The position numbers and the translations under genes were made by a program. The notes beneath the pieces are model-generated. The model saw only the letters and a list, made by a program, of their open reading frames with translations, ran no database searches and had not been told where the DNA came from. From positions 209,101-273,100 of the forward strand of contig NZ_JAFNIH010000035.1 in the NCBI RefSeq assembly GCF_019160155.1: DNA of 64,000 bases, given 5' to 3'. This stretch comes from Pinisolibacter aquiterrae (GTDB taxonomy: Bacteria > Pseudomonadota > Alphaproteobacteria > Rhizobiales > Ancalomicrobiaceae). Shown here piece by piece: positions 33,751-42,790 of this stretch (the first letter of the stretch is position 1; every line of letters begins with the position of its first letter).

Positions 33751-34980
33751 ATGGCCGGTGAGGCGGAAGAACTCGAAGATCTGGATGCCGCCTGGGGCGC
33801 CGCGCTCGACGAGCAGAAGGGCGGCACCGACGCGGGCGACGACGATCTCGCCGCCGACTGGGGCGCGGCGCTCGCCGAACAGGGCGTGGAGGGGGGCGAC
33901 GAGCTCGCCGCGCATCTGGCCGGTTTCGACGACGGCGAGTTCGATCTCGACACGGCGACGCGCGGCGGCGACCGCATCCTGAACCAGGAGGAGATCGACA
34001 ACCTCCTCGGTTTCGACATCGACGAGCAGCTCTCCTCCGACCAGTCCGGTATCCGCGCGCTGATCAACTCGGCCATGGTCTCCTACGAGCGTCTGCCGAT
34101 GCTCGAGATCGTGTTCGACCGCCTCGTGCGCCTGACCACCACGTCCCTGCGCAACTTCACCTCCGACAACGTCGAGGTGTCGCTCGACAGCATCACCTCG
34201 GTGCGCTTCGGCGACTATCTGAATTCGATCCCGCTGCCGGCGATCCTCGGCGTGTTCAAGGTCGAGGAATGGGACAATTTCGGCCTCGTCACCGTCGATT
34301 CCAACCTGATCTACTCGATCATCGACGTGCTGCTCGGCGGCGGTCGCGGCACCACGCCGATCCGCGTCGAGGGGCGGCCCTACACCACCATCGAGACCAA
34401 TCTGGTGCGCCGGATGATCGAGGTGGTGCTGTCGGATGCCGAACAGGCCTTCGCGCCGCTCTCGCGGGTGCACTTCAATCTGGAGCGGCTCGAGAACAAT
34501 CCCCGCTTCGCGGCGGTCTCGCGCCCGGCCAACGCGGCGATCCTGGCGGAATTCCGGATCGACATGGAGGATCGCGGCGGCAAGATCGAAATCCTCATAC
34601 CCTATGCGACGCTCGAGCCGATTCGTGACCTGCTGCTGCAGATGTTCATGGGCGAGAAGTTCGGGCGCGATCCGATCTGGGAGGGACACCTCGCCACCGA
34701 GATCCACGCCGCCGAGATCGCCGTCGACGCGGTGTTGTTCGAACGCGAGATGTCGCTCGGTCAGGTGCTCGATCTCCAGGTCGGGCAGACGCTGGTGTTC
34801 GACGTCGGTCCGCGCGACCCCGTCACCATCAAATGCGGCGAAGTCGCCTTGACCGAGGGCTCGATGGGGCGTTCGGGCGAGAATATTTCGATCCGGGTCG
34901 ACCGCAATCTGCGGCGCCCGAAGATGACACTGGCCGCCTTCGAGAAGGCGGCGACCAAGAAGGAGATGCAGGCGTCATGA
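33751..34980 (+). CDS. fliM: flagellar motor switch protein FliM
   Basis: 409 residues. The FliM core begins at residue 77 with RILNQEEIDNLLGF, the motif normally found at the extreme N-terminus where CheY binds. The middle domain contains LPMLEIVFDRLVRLTTTSLRNFT and GGGRG-type switch sequence, and the C-terminus is SpoA-like. The added 76 residues are very acidic and contain a repeated motif: DLDAAWGAALDEQ around Trp15 and DLAADWGAALAEQ around Trp37. The gene overlaps the next one by 4 bp (ATGA). Confidence 0.94.
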   Translation: MAGEAEELEDLDAAWGAALDEQKGGTDAGDDDLAADWGAALAEQGVEGGDELAAHLAGFDDGEFDLDTATRGGDRILNQEEIDNLLGFDIDEQLSSDQSGIRALINSAMVSYERLPMLEIVFDRLVRLTTTSLRNFTSDNVEVSLDSITSVRFGDYLNSIPLPAILGVFKVEEWDNFGLVTVDSNLIYSIIDVLLGGGRGTTPIRVEGRPYTTIETNLVRRMIEVVLSDAEQAFAPLSRVHFNLERLENNPRFAAVSRPANAAILAEFRIDMEDRGGKIEILIPYATLEPIRDLLLQMFMGEKFGRDPIWEGHLATEIHAAEIAVDAVLFEREMSLGQVLDLQVGQTLVFDVGPRDPVTIKCGEVALTEGSMGRSGENISIRVDRNLRRPKMTLAAFEKAATKKEMQAS

Positions 34981-35477
34981 CGACCCCGTGGATCGATCTC
35001 GCCATCGAGGGCCTGGTGGCCGTTCTCCTCGTCCTCACGATCGGTTACTGCATCGTGCTCGACAAGCGTCTCAAGCGCCTCAGGGCCGACGAGGCCGACC
35101 TGCGCGCGACCATTTCCGAGCTGCTCACCGCGACCGAGATCGCCGAACGGGCGATCGTCGGGCTCAAGGACACGGCGGCGGAGGCCGATCGCACCCTGGC
35201 GCAGCGGCTGCGCGAGGCGGAGTTCTTCTCCCAGGAGATCGGGCGCGAGCTCGGCGAGGGCGAGAAGCTCTTGAACCGCATCATCCGCATCACGGAGGCC
35301 GCCCGCGGTGGCGCGCCGGCCGAGCCCTCGCCGGTGGCCGTGGTGCCGGTCGCGGTGGCGACGCGCGCGGCCGAGGCGCCGCGCGACCGCGCCTCGCGGC
35401 TCGGTGAACTCCGCGCCCAGGTCACCGAGGCGACCAGCCGGATCGGCCAGCTCAAGGCGCGAGGCGCCGCCGCATGA
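34977..35477 (+). CDS. DUF6468 flagellar-operon protein
   Basis: 166 residues: one N-terminal membrane helix (about residues 8-28, AIEGLVAVLLVLTIGYCIVLD), then a long coiled-coil (RLKRLRADEADLRATISELLTATEIAERAIVGLK in residues 31-64) and a Pro/Ala linker. Proteins of this family lie directly behind fliM in many alphaproteobacteria and are thought to belong to the flagellar system, but their function is not established. It starts within fliM (ATGA) and ends 4 bp inside the motE-like gene. Confidence 0.75.
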   Translation: MTTPWIDLAIEGLVAVLLVLTIGYCIVLDKRLKRLRADEADLRATISELLTATEIAERAIVGLKDTAAEADRTLAQRLREAEFFSQEIGRELGEGEKLLNRIIRITEAARGGAPAEPSPVAVVPVAVATRAAEAPRDRASRLGELRAQVTEATSRIGQLKARGAAA

Positions 35478-36241
35478 CCAAGATCCGACTGCTTCCGCTC
35501 GTCGTCGTCGCCGCGCTCGCGCTCCTCGGCCTGAAGGTCGTGGAGTTCGGGCTGCGCGACGGGCGCGGGCGCGAGGTGGTCGCGGTCGATCCGCGCTCGG
35601 GCGCGGAGGTCGACATGATCACGACCGGCTCGTCGAGCGGCGGTCAGGGCGGCGAGGCGAAGCCGGCGGAGGAGGGCCACGGCGCGCCCGCCGCCGGCGA
35701 GGCCGCCGCCGGTGGCGTCACGCCGAGCAAGGTCGACACCAAGGTCTCCGGCGACAAGCCGAGCGAGGCGAAGCCGGTGCCGGGCCAGGAGCTCCTGTCG
35801 GAGATCGAGGTCCTGCAGAAGCTCGCCGAGCGCCGCAAGCAGCTCGAGGAGCGCGAACGCCAGATCCAGATGCGCGAGGACCTGCTGCGGGCGAGCGAGG
35901 GCCGCATCACCAAGCGGATCGACGAATTGAAGGGGCTCGAGGACCAGATCGGCACCGCCGCCGCCGCCAAGGAGCAGGCGAAGTCGCAGGAGCTGGCCGA
36001 TCTCGTCAAGATGTACGAGTCGATGAAGGCCAAGGATTCGGCGCGGGTCTTCGACAAGCTGGACATCGGTCTGCTCGCCGAGATCGCGCGGCAGATGAAT
36101 CCGAAGAAGCTCGGCGACGTGGTCGCGAAGATGACCCCCGAGCAGGCCGAGAAGCTGACGGTGGAACTCGCCAATCGGCGGCCCAAGGAGGTCGTTCGGC
36201 CGCCCCAGGCGGAATTGCCGAAGATTCAAGGCCGCAGCTGA
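35474..36241 (+). CDS. MotE-like flagellar protein (MgtE N-domain type)
   Basis: 255 residues. An N-terminal signal anchor (LLPLVVVAALALLGLKVVEFG) is followed by a Gly/Ala/Glu-rich linker, a coiled-coil (KLAERRKQLEERERQIQMREDLLRASE) and a C-terminal MgtE-intracellular-like domain (MYESMKAKDSARVFDKLDIGLLAEIARQMNPKKLGDVVAKM). In rhizobia MotE is a periplasmic chaperone of MotC; homologues sit near fliM in other species. It overlaps the DUF6468 gene by 4 bp. The role of a stator chaperone is inferred. Confidence 0.8.
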   Translation: MTKIRLLPLVVVAALALLGLKVVEFGLRDGRGREVVAVDPRSGAEVDMITTGSSSGGQGGEAKPAEEGHGAPAAGEAAAGGVTPSKVDTKVSGDKPSEAKPVPGQELLSEIEVLQKLAERRKQLEERERQIQMREDLLRASEGRITKRIDELKGLEDQIGTAAAAKEQAKSQELADLVKMYESMKAKDSARVFDKLDIGLLAEIARQMNPKKLGDVVAKMTPEQAEKLTVELANRRPKEVVRPPQAELPKIQGRS

Positions 36242-36269
36242 GGGCGCGACACCCGCCGGGGTCTTCCGC

Positions 36270-36284
36270 TTAACCCGCCGTTCA
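36270..36284 (+). promoter_or_regulatory. CtrA-like box before the beta/TPR protein gene
   Basis: TTAA-N7-TTCA, one mismatch from consensus, in the gap behind the motE-like gene and 116 bases before the GTG start chosen for the large protein. It suggests that gene has its own promoter in the flagellar regulon. Confidence 0.45.
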
Positions 36285-36399
36285 CCGCGACGACCTAGGC
36301 TCGATCGTCGAGTTCTCGTGTCGGATTCCGGTCTTGCCCCTCGTTTCGCCTCCCGCGTGTCGTCCGTCTCGCGATCCCTCCCCGGGTCGTGGCGTCGGC

Positions 36400-39300
36400 G
36401 TGCGGGCGCGGGCGCTGTTGAGCGCGGCGCTGGCGGTGATCCTGGTGGCGACATCGCCGCTGCCGGTGCGGGCCGAGCGGGTCCAGGCGGAGGCGGCGGC
36501 GAGCCTCGAGAAGGGCTTCGGCCGGCTCGTGCTCACCTTCAAGAACCGCAATCTCGTGCCGCAATACACGCTGCGCCAGAACAACGGCGTGGTGGTGATC
36601 GAGTTCACCGACGAGGTCGACGTCGACATCGACCAGATCCCGACCACGCTCGGGCCCTACGTCACGGTCGCCCGGCGCGATCCGGAGGGGCGGTCCCTGC
36701 GCATCGCCCTGTCGCGGCAGGTGCGGCTCAACACGATGGAGGCGGGGGAGAAGCTCTTCCTCGACTTCCTGCCGGCCAAATGGGTCGGGGCGCCGCCGCC
36801 GCTGCCGCCGGAAGTGGTCGAGGCGCTCGCCAAGCGCGCCGAGGCGGCGATGCGGGCGGCGCGTGAGGCGGAAATGGCCAAGTCGGGCTCGCGGATCACC
36901 CCGAAGCTCGACTTCAAGATCGGCCGCCTGCCGACCTTCACCCGCTTCTCCTTCGGCTGGAACGTGCCCTTCGACACGCGCATGACCCGCGAGGGCGAGC
37001 GCGTCACGCTGACTTTCAACAAGACCGCCAAGATCGACTTCTCGCCGATCGACCTGCAGCCGGTGCCGGGTCTGGTCGACGTCTATGCCGATCCGACCGA
37101 CGAGACGATGAAGATCGTCTTCACCGTGACGCCGGACGCCGACGTGCGCGGGTTCCGCGAGCGCGACGCCTATGTGCTCGATCTCGTGCATTCGACCAAG
37201 CCGAGCAATCCGGGCGAGGCGCTGGTCCAGTCGGTGCTGACGCCGACGACGCCTGGAACCGACCGGATCATCGCTCCCGGCCGCGCGGTCGCGCCGTCTC
37301 CGGACGCCGCCGCGTCCGCGCCTACGCCGGCACCGGCACCGGCCCCCGCGCCCGTCGCCGCCGCCGTTCCGGCTCCGGCTCCCGCTCCCGCGCCTCCGCC
37401 CGCGCGGGCTCTCGTGGCCGCCGCCGCGCCGCCAGCCGCCGCCGCGCCTTCGCCGGCGCCCGCGTCCGCCGCCCCGCCGGAGGCGCCAGCCGCCGCGCGC
37501 CCCGCCGACGCCGAGGTGGTGGTTCGGGAGCGGTCTCTGCCGGCCGGGCAGATCCCGACGGCTGCGCCCGCGCCCGACCCCGCGGCGCGCCCGGCCGAGC
37601 CGGCCCAACCGATGGCGCCGGATCAGCCGGCCGGTGAGCGTCCGCCGGCGCTGGTGCCCCATCGCGCGATCGGCGACGTCGGGGCGATCAAGACCGAGGT
37701 CAAGCGCATCGGCGACGTCGTCCGCATCGCCTTCCCCTTCACCGACCGGGTGCCGGCGGCGGCGTTCAATCGCGGCGAGACGCTGTGGGTGATCTTCGAC
37801 ACGCCCAAGGAGGTCGACGTCGCGCCGATCGCGCCGAACCTCGCGAGCCTCGCGCGGGGCGTCTCGATGATCCGGGCCAAGGCGTGGACCGCGATCCGGG
37901 TCGATCTGAACGAACCGCTGCTCACGACGCTCTCGCCGGACGGGAACAATTGGGTCTTGTCGATCGGCGAGATGGTGCTGGAGCCGACCAAGCCGCTGGC
38001 GCTCCGCCGCTTCGTGCGCGGCGACGGCAATCGCAGCCTGAAGATCACGCTCGCCGACGGCGGGTCGGTGCGCGAACTGGTCGATCCGGTGATCGGCGAC
38101 CGTGTGGTGGTGGTCACGGCGCTGCCGCCGGCGCGTGGGCTGTTGAAGCCGCAGAGCTTCGTCGATCTCGATCTCCTCGCTTCGGCGCACGGCGTCGCGT
38201 TGGTGCCGCACGGCGACGATCTCCTGGTCACCTACGAGAACGGCGATGTCTCTATCGGCCGCGAGCGCGGCCTCAGCCTCTCGACCGGGGCGGTCGAGGA
38301 GCGCGGCGCGCCGGTACCTCGGTTGCAGCCGGTGCTCCATCGCATCGCCATCGATCCGGCGACGTTCGACAGCCGCGACGCCGCGCAGAACGAGCACCGC
38401 GCGCGGGCCCTGCTCGACGCCGTGGTGATGGGGAGCGACCAGCCGCGCCGTCAGGCGCGGATCGATCTGGCCGAGTTCTACATCGGCCGTCGTTTCGCGC
38501 CGGAGGCGCTGGCGCAGCTGCGGATCCTCGCGGAGGAGGACCCGGCGATCAGCCGCGATCCCGGCTTCATCGTGCTGTGGGGTGCCGGTCAGGTGCTCGC
38601 CGGCCGTGCCGCCAAGGCCCGTGAGGCGCTGATGCGCTCGGAAGTCGCCGAGATTCCCGATGCGGCGCTGTGGCGGACGATCGCCGCCAACGACCTCGGC
38701 AAATGGGACGAGGCACGCGAGAGCGCGCTGCGCGCCACCAGTGTGCTCGGCGCCTATCCCAAGACGATCCAGGCGATGTTCAACATCGCGGCGGCGGAAT
38801 CGGCGATCGAGTTGAACGATCTCGGCCTCGCCCAGACGCGTCTCGCCGAGATCGAGCCGGAAATCCTCGATCGGGATCTGGCGGGCCGGTTCGAGATCGC
38901 CCAGGCGCGCCTCGCCGATCTCGCCGGGCGGCCGGAGGATGCGGTCGCACGCTTCGAGCGGGCGGCGGCGACCGGCGATCGCCGGGTTCAGGCCGACGCC
39001 GAATATCATCTGGTGCGGTCGCTCCTACGCGATCACAAGATCGACAAGGAGGCGGCGATCGAGCGGATGCGGTCGCTCTCCTTCGGCTGGCGCGGCGACG
39101 AGATCGAGCTCCGGACGCTCAGGACGCTGGCCGGGCTCCTCGCCGACACCGGACGCTACCGCGAGGCGTTCCAGGCGATGCGCTCGGCGATTCAGGTGGC
39201 GCCGGATTCGCCGACGACCCGCCTGTTGCAGGACGAGATGAGCCGGCGCTTCCTGGCGCTCTATCTCGACGACGCCGACAAGTCGCTCTCGCCGATCGAC

Positions 39301-40194
39301 GCGCTGACGCTCTATTACGATTTCCGCGAACTGGTGCCGATCGGGCGGCGCGGCGACGAGGTCGTGCGCAAACTCGCCGATCGCCTGGTCGGGGTCGATC
39401 TGTTGCCGCAGGCGGCCGAGCTTCTCTCCTATCAGGTCGACAATCGTCTGAAGGGCGCGGCGCGGGCGCAGATCGCGGCCGATCTCGCCGTCGTTCATCT
39501 GCTCGACCGCAAGCCGGAACGGGCGTTGGCGGTGCTCAACAAGACCCGCCAGAGCCAGTTGCCGCTGTCGCTCGAGCGTCAGCGCAGGCTGGTCGAGGCG
39601 CGGGCGCTGTCGGACGCCGGGCGCACCAACACCGCGCTCGAGCTGCTCTCGACGATGTCGGGCGGCGACGCGGTGCGTCTGCGCGCCGACGTGTTGTGGA
39701 AGGCCAAGCGCTGGCGCGAGGCGGGCGAGCGGCTCGAGGTGCTGCTCGGCAATCGCTGGCAGGACGCCGTGTCGCTCGACGATCAGGAGCGCCAGGACGT
39801 GCTCCGAGTGGCGATCGCCTTCGCGCTCGCCAACGATCAGCTCTCGCTCGATCGGCTGCGCGGCAAGTTCCGGGCGAAGATGGCGGAGAGCCCGCAGGCG
39901 CACACGTTCGACGTGGTGACCCAGCCGATCCAGAGCCAGGGCGGGGAATTCCGCGACGTCGCCCGCGACATCGCCTCGATCGACACGATGCGCCAGTTCC
40001 TCCAGGAATATCGTGCGCAATATCTCGATCCGAAGGCGCGCACCGTCGAGCCGGAGCCGAGCGTGCCGCCGGCCGGGGCCGACAAGGCGAAGCCGGAGGC
40101 GAAGGCCGCGACGGGCGGGGCGAAGACGCTGGCCCAGGCGGACGCCGCCGCGACCGCCTCGCCACAGTCCGAGGCGAAGGCCGCCGGGCGCTGA
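36400..40194 (+). CDS. large exported protein with AMIN-like beta repeats and TPR helices
   Basis: 1264 residues from a GTG at 36400 (a TTG at 36334 is possible). A signal peptide (VRARALLSAALAVILVATSPLPVRA) predicts export. Two beta-rich repeats follow at about residues 35-115 and 180-265 (VVVIEFTDEVDVDIDQI, VTLTFNKTAKIDFSPIDL), then a Pro/Ala linker (297-417, APAPAPAPVAAAV). A third repeat lies at 427-520 (VVRIAFPFTDRVPAAAF) with another beta segment to 625, then many TPR-like helical pairs (640-1200) and an Ala/Lys tail. The beta repeats resemble AMIN domains, which bind peptidoglycan or pilins. No catalytic motif is seen. It sits between motE and fliP and may scaffold the motor or export site in the periplasm; that is inference. 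Confidence 0.8.
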   Translation: MRARALLSAALAVILVATSPLPVRAERVQAEAAASLEKGFGRLVLTFKNRNLVPQYTLRQNNGVVVIEFTDEVDVDIDQIPTTLGPYVTVARRDPEGRSLRIALSRQVRLNTMEAGEKLFLDFLPAKWVGAPPPLPPEVVEALAKRAEAAMRAAREAEMAKSGSRITPKLDFKIGRLPTFTRFSFGWNVPFDTRMTREGERVTLTFNKTAKIDFSPIDLQPVPGLVDVYADPTDETMKIVFTVTPDADVRGFRERDAYVLDLVHSTKPSNPGEALVQSVLTPTTPGTDRIIAPGRAVAPSPDAAASAPTPAPAPAPAPVAAAVPAPAPAPAPPPARALVAAAAPPAAAAPSPAPASAAPPEAPAAARPADAEVVVRERSLPAGQIPTAAPAPDPAARPAEPAQPMAPDQPAGERPPALVPHRAIGDVGAIKTEVKRIGDVVRIAFPFTDRVPAAAFNRGETLWVIFDTPKEVDVAPIAPNLASLARGVSMIRAKAWTAIRVDLNEPLLTTLSPDGNNWVLSIGEMVLEPTKPLALRRFVRGDGNRSLKITLADGGSVRELVDPVIGDRVVVVTALPPARGLLKPQSFVDLDLLASAHGVALVPHGDDLLVTYENGDVSIGRERGLSLSTGAVEERGAPVPRLQPVLHRIAIDPATFDSRDAAQNEHRARALLDAVVMGSDQPRRQARIDLAEFYIGRRFAPEALAQLRILAEEDPAISRDPGFIVLWGAGQVLAGRAAKAREALMRSEVAEIPDAALWRTIAANDLGKWDEARESALRATSVLGAYPKTIQAMFNIAAAESAIELNDLGLAQTRLAEIEPEILDRDLAGRFEIAQARLADLAGRPEDAVARFERAAATGDRRVQADAEYHLVRSLLRDHKIDKEAAIERMRSLSFGWRGDEIELRTLRTLAGLLADTGRYREAFQAMRSAIQVAPDSPTTRLLQDEMSRRFLALYLDDADKSLSPIDALTLYYDFRELVPIGRRGDEVVRKLADRLVGVDLLPQAAELLSYQVDNRLKGAARAQIAADLAVVHLLDRKPERALAVLNKTRQSQLPLSLERQRRLVEARALSDAGRTNTALELLSTMSGGDAVRLRADVLWKAKRWREAGERLEVLLGNRWQDAVSLDDQERQDVLRVAIAFALANDQLSLDRLRGKFRAKMAESPQAHTFDVVTQPIQSQGGEFRDVARDIASIDTMRQFLQEYRAQYLDPKARTVEPEPSVPPAGADKAKPEAKAATGGAKTLAQADAAATASPQSEAKAAGR

Positions 40195-40196
40195 GG

Positions 40197-40218
40197 GCGC
40201 CGCCGGAGGGGGCGGCGC
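40197..40218. terminator. shared hairpin between convergent genes
   Basis: GCGCCGCC at 40197-40204 pairs with GGCGGCGC at 40211-40218 around GGAGGG. It lies between the stop of the beta/TPR gene (40194) and that of fliP (40225), so it can end both. No T-tract is present. Confidence 0.5.
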
Positions 40219-40224
40219 GCGGCC

Positions 40225-41010
40225 TCACCCGCCGAACGAGCGCACCAGCGAGCCCGCGACCAGATTCCAGCCGTCGACCAGCACGAAGAAGATCAGCTTG
40301 AACGGCAGCGACACCGTCGCCGGCGGCAGCATCATCATGCCCATCGCCATCAGGATCGAGGCGACGACGAGATCGATCACCAGGAACGGCAGGTAGAGCA
40401 GAAAGCCGATCTCGAAGGCGCGGCGCAGCTCCGAGATCATGAAGGCGGGGATCAGGACGCGGAAGCTGACGTCGGCCGGGGTCTGCGGGCGCGGCTCCTT
40501 GGCGAGATCGAGGAAGAGCTCGAGGTCCTTCTCTCGGACGTGGGCGCGCATGAATTCGTGGAACGGCGGGGCGCCGCGCTCGATCGCCTGCTCGATCTCG
40601 ATGGAGCCGTCGCCGAGCGGCTTGATCGCCTCGTCATAGGCGCGGTTGAAGGTCGGTGCCATCACGAAGGCGGTGAGGAACACCGCCAGCGACACCATCA
40701 CCGTGTTGGGCGGCGCGGTCTGCAGGCCGATCGCCGAGCGCAGCAGCGACAGAACCACGACGATGCGGGTGAAGCTCGTCACCATCACCACGATCGACGG
40801 GGCGATCGACAGGAGGGTGATCAGGGCGATCAGCTGCAGCGCGCGTTCGGAGATGCCGGTCGCGCCGCCGAAGTTGATCGCCACGTCCTGAGCGCTCGCG
40901 GGGGCGACGGCGAGGGTCACCGCGAAGGCGAGGAGACCCGCTCCGATCCGCGCGGCGCGCGGCGGCGCGGCCGCCGGGACGACGTCGCGACGGAGCGGAC
41001 TCGAACTCAT
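40225..41010 (-). CDS. fliP: flagellar type III export protein FliP
   Basis: 261 residues, with an N-terminal signal peptide ([23 protein letters not shown]) and four further helices. Signature sequences: [32 protein letters not shown]-like start ([17 protein letters not shown]), [15 protein letters not shown] and [27 protein letters not shown]. FliP forms the export gate with FliQ and FliR, which are encoded at 44116-45157. Its start overlaps the fliO stop by 4 bp. Confidence 0.96.
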   Translation of the reverse strand: [261 protein letters not shown]

Positions 41011-42608
41011 CGGCGCGGCTGGCCGGAGAGTTCGGAGAGCAGGCGGGCCATCTCCTCCTCGAGCTCGTCGACCGAGGTCGGCGGCTTGGGCTGCGGCGGC
41101 TCGATCGCCGGGGGCTCGGGCAGCGGCGCGGGGACCTCGACCTCGATCTCCTCGTGACGGGCGATCTCGATCTCCGGGGCCACGTCGATCGCCGGCGGCG
41201 GTTCGACCGGCTCGGGCGCGCGCATCGGCCGCGCCGGGGCGACCGGCGGGATCTCTCTCGCGCGCGCCGGAGCGGGGGCCGGAGCCGGGGCGGGCGGCGT
41301 CAGGCCGAAGTCGAAATCGAAGTCGAAATGGTCCTCGGGCGCGGGCGGCGGCGGGGGCTCGACCTCAGGGGCGGCCGCGACCGGCGCGGGCTCCTCCAGC
41401 GGCTGTGCGAAAGGCAGGGTCGGTTCCTCGATCTCCGGCTCGATCTCGATCTCGGGCGCGGCGACGGGCTCGGGACGCGGCGGTTCGGCCGAGATCGGTT
41501 CGGGCAGCGTCGGCTCGCGCTGGGGACGGCGCGGCGCGGAGAGTTCGGCGGCGATCTGATCGAAGTCGGCGAGGAGATCGATGTCGTCGATCATGCGCGG
41601 CGGGATGCGGCCGGGCGCCGGCTCGGCGACGACGGTTTCGCGCAGGACGGGCTCGCGCGGGAGCGGCTCGCGGAGGACGGGTTCGCGGTGGAGGGACGCG
41701 CGGTCCATCGGCTCGGCGAAGGGCGGCGCGAAGGGCTCGTCGAGATCGAGGGGGGCGACCGGGACCACCGGCTCGACCGGCTCGGGCGGCGGCACCACGG
41801 CGCGGGCGGCGGGCTCGAAGGGACGGCGCGGCGCGAGATCGGCCGGCGGCGGGGTGATGGGCGCGCGCGCGGCCGGGCCGGGCGACGGGATCGGTTCGGC
41901 CATGGGCAGCGGTTCGGGGATCGGCTCGGGGGCGGGGCGGCCGAGCGGGGCGTCGAAGGCCTGATCCAGGGTCCGGCGATCGGGCTGAGGCGCGGGCGTC
42001 CGGCGGGCGGGCGCCTCCTCCGGCTCCTCGGAGCGGGCGATGCGCGAGCGCAGCAGCGCCCCGGCCGAGGCGACGGCCGCGACCATGGCGGCGGCGCCCC
42101 CGGCGACACGGGCGGCGGGGGAGACGGTGGCCGATTCCGGCGCGGCGGCCGGCGCGGCGCCGGGCGCCGAGGTCGGGCCGAGCGGCGGCGTGGCGAGCGG
42201 CGGCGTGGCGAGCGGGGCGGCGGCCGGCGGGGCCACCGGCGCGGGCGCGGCGGTGGCCGGCATCGGCTGGCGGGTCGGTTGCGCGATCGGCCGTCCGGTC
42301 ATGGTCGGAGCGGCGCGCAGGATGCGGCTCTCGACCAGGACGTCGTTGGGGCCGCCGATCAGCACCAGATGCTCGACGTCGTCGCGGCGCACGAGAAGGA
42401 GGCGGCGATGGTGGTCGACGACGGTGGAATCGACCACCGACAGGCGCGAGCTGCGGCCGCGTTGCACGATGCCGCCGAACAGGCGGCGGAACAGCCAGGT
42501 CACGGCGAGGATGAGCAGGACGACCAACAGCAGCGCGAAGAGCATCTGAATCGCGCGACCGCCGTCGGACCCGAACAGGGTGTTCAACCACTCCCGAAAT
42601 GCACTCAT
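41007..42608 (-). CDS. fliO: FliO-like protein with a long low-complexity extension
   Basis: 533 residues, against 100-140 for enteric FliO. The N-terminal 100 residues are FliO: one membrane helix (IQMLFALLLVVLLILAVTWLF) and the small cytoplasmic domain RLSVVDSTVVDHHRRLLLVRRDDVEHLVLIGG. The next 400 residues are Pro/Ala/Glu-rich with near-tandem repeats (PLATPPLATPPL, REPVLREPLPREPVLRET). The end is an ordered helix (SVDELEEEMARLLSELSG). FliO helps assemble the FliP pore. The gene precedes fliP with a 4-bp overlap, as expected. Confidence 0.85.
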   Translation of the reverse strand: MSAFREWLNTLFGSDGGRAIQMLFALLLVVLLILAVTWLFRRLFGGIVQRGRSSRLSVVDSTVVDHHRRLLLVRRDDVEHLVLIGGPNDVLVESRILRAAPTMTGRPIAQPTRQPMPATAAPAPVAPPAAAPLATPPLATPPLGPTSAPGAAPAAAPESATVSPAARVAGGAAAMVAAVASAGALLRSRIARSEEPEEAPARRTPAPQPDRRTLDQAFDAPLGRPAPEPIPEPLPMAEPIPSPGPAARAPITPPPADLAPRRPFEPAARAVVPPPEPVEPVVPVAPLDLDEPFAPPFAEPMDRASLHREPVLREPLPREPVLRETVVAEPAPGRIPPRMIDDIDLLADFDQIAAELSAPRRPQREPTLPEPISAEPPRPEPVAAPEIEIEPEIEEPTLPFAQPLEEPAPVAAAPEVEPPPPPAPEDHFDFDFDFGLTPPAPAPAPAPARAREIPPVAPARPMRAPEPVEPPPAIDVAPEIEIARHEEIEVEVPAPLPEPPAIEPPQPKPPTSVDELEEEMARLLSELSGQPRR

Positions 42609-42790
42609 CGGGTCCTCTCCTTCGTACTCGCGGCGAGATTCGGTCCTGCCCGAATCTCGCTTGACGGTCGCATGTTAAACGATATCGGCAGAAGTTGCCG
42701 TCCCGACCCTCGACCCTTTACCGGAAGTTTACGAAAAAGACGAGCATCCTCCGGGCGATGGCCGGGGCGGTGTCGAGACGAGACGGTGGA

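Noticed and set aside
37290..37640. Tandem GC-rich repeats considered as a minisatellite or CRISPR-like array
   Set aside because: They encode the Pro/Ala linker of the beta/TPR protein in frame and have no regular spacer-repeat layout.
42681..42700. GGCAGAAGTTGC between fliO and flgB as a sigma-54 element
   Set aside because: Spacing between GG and GC is N8, not N10, in both directions.
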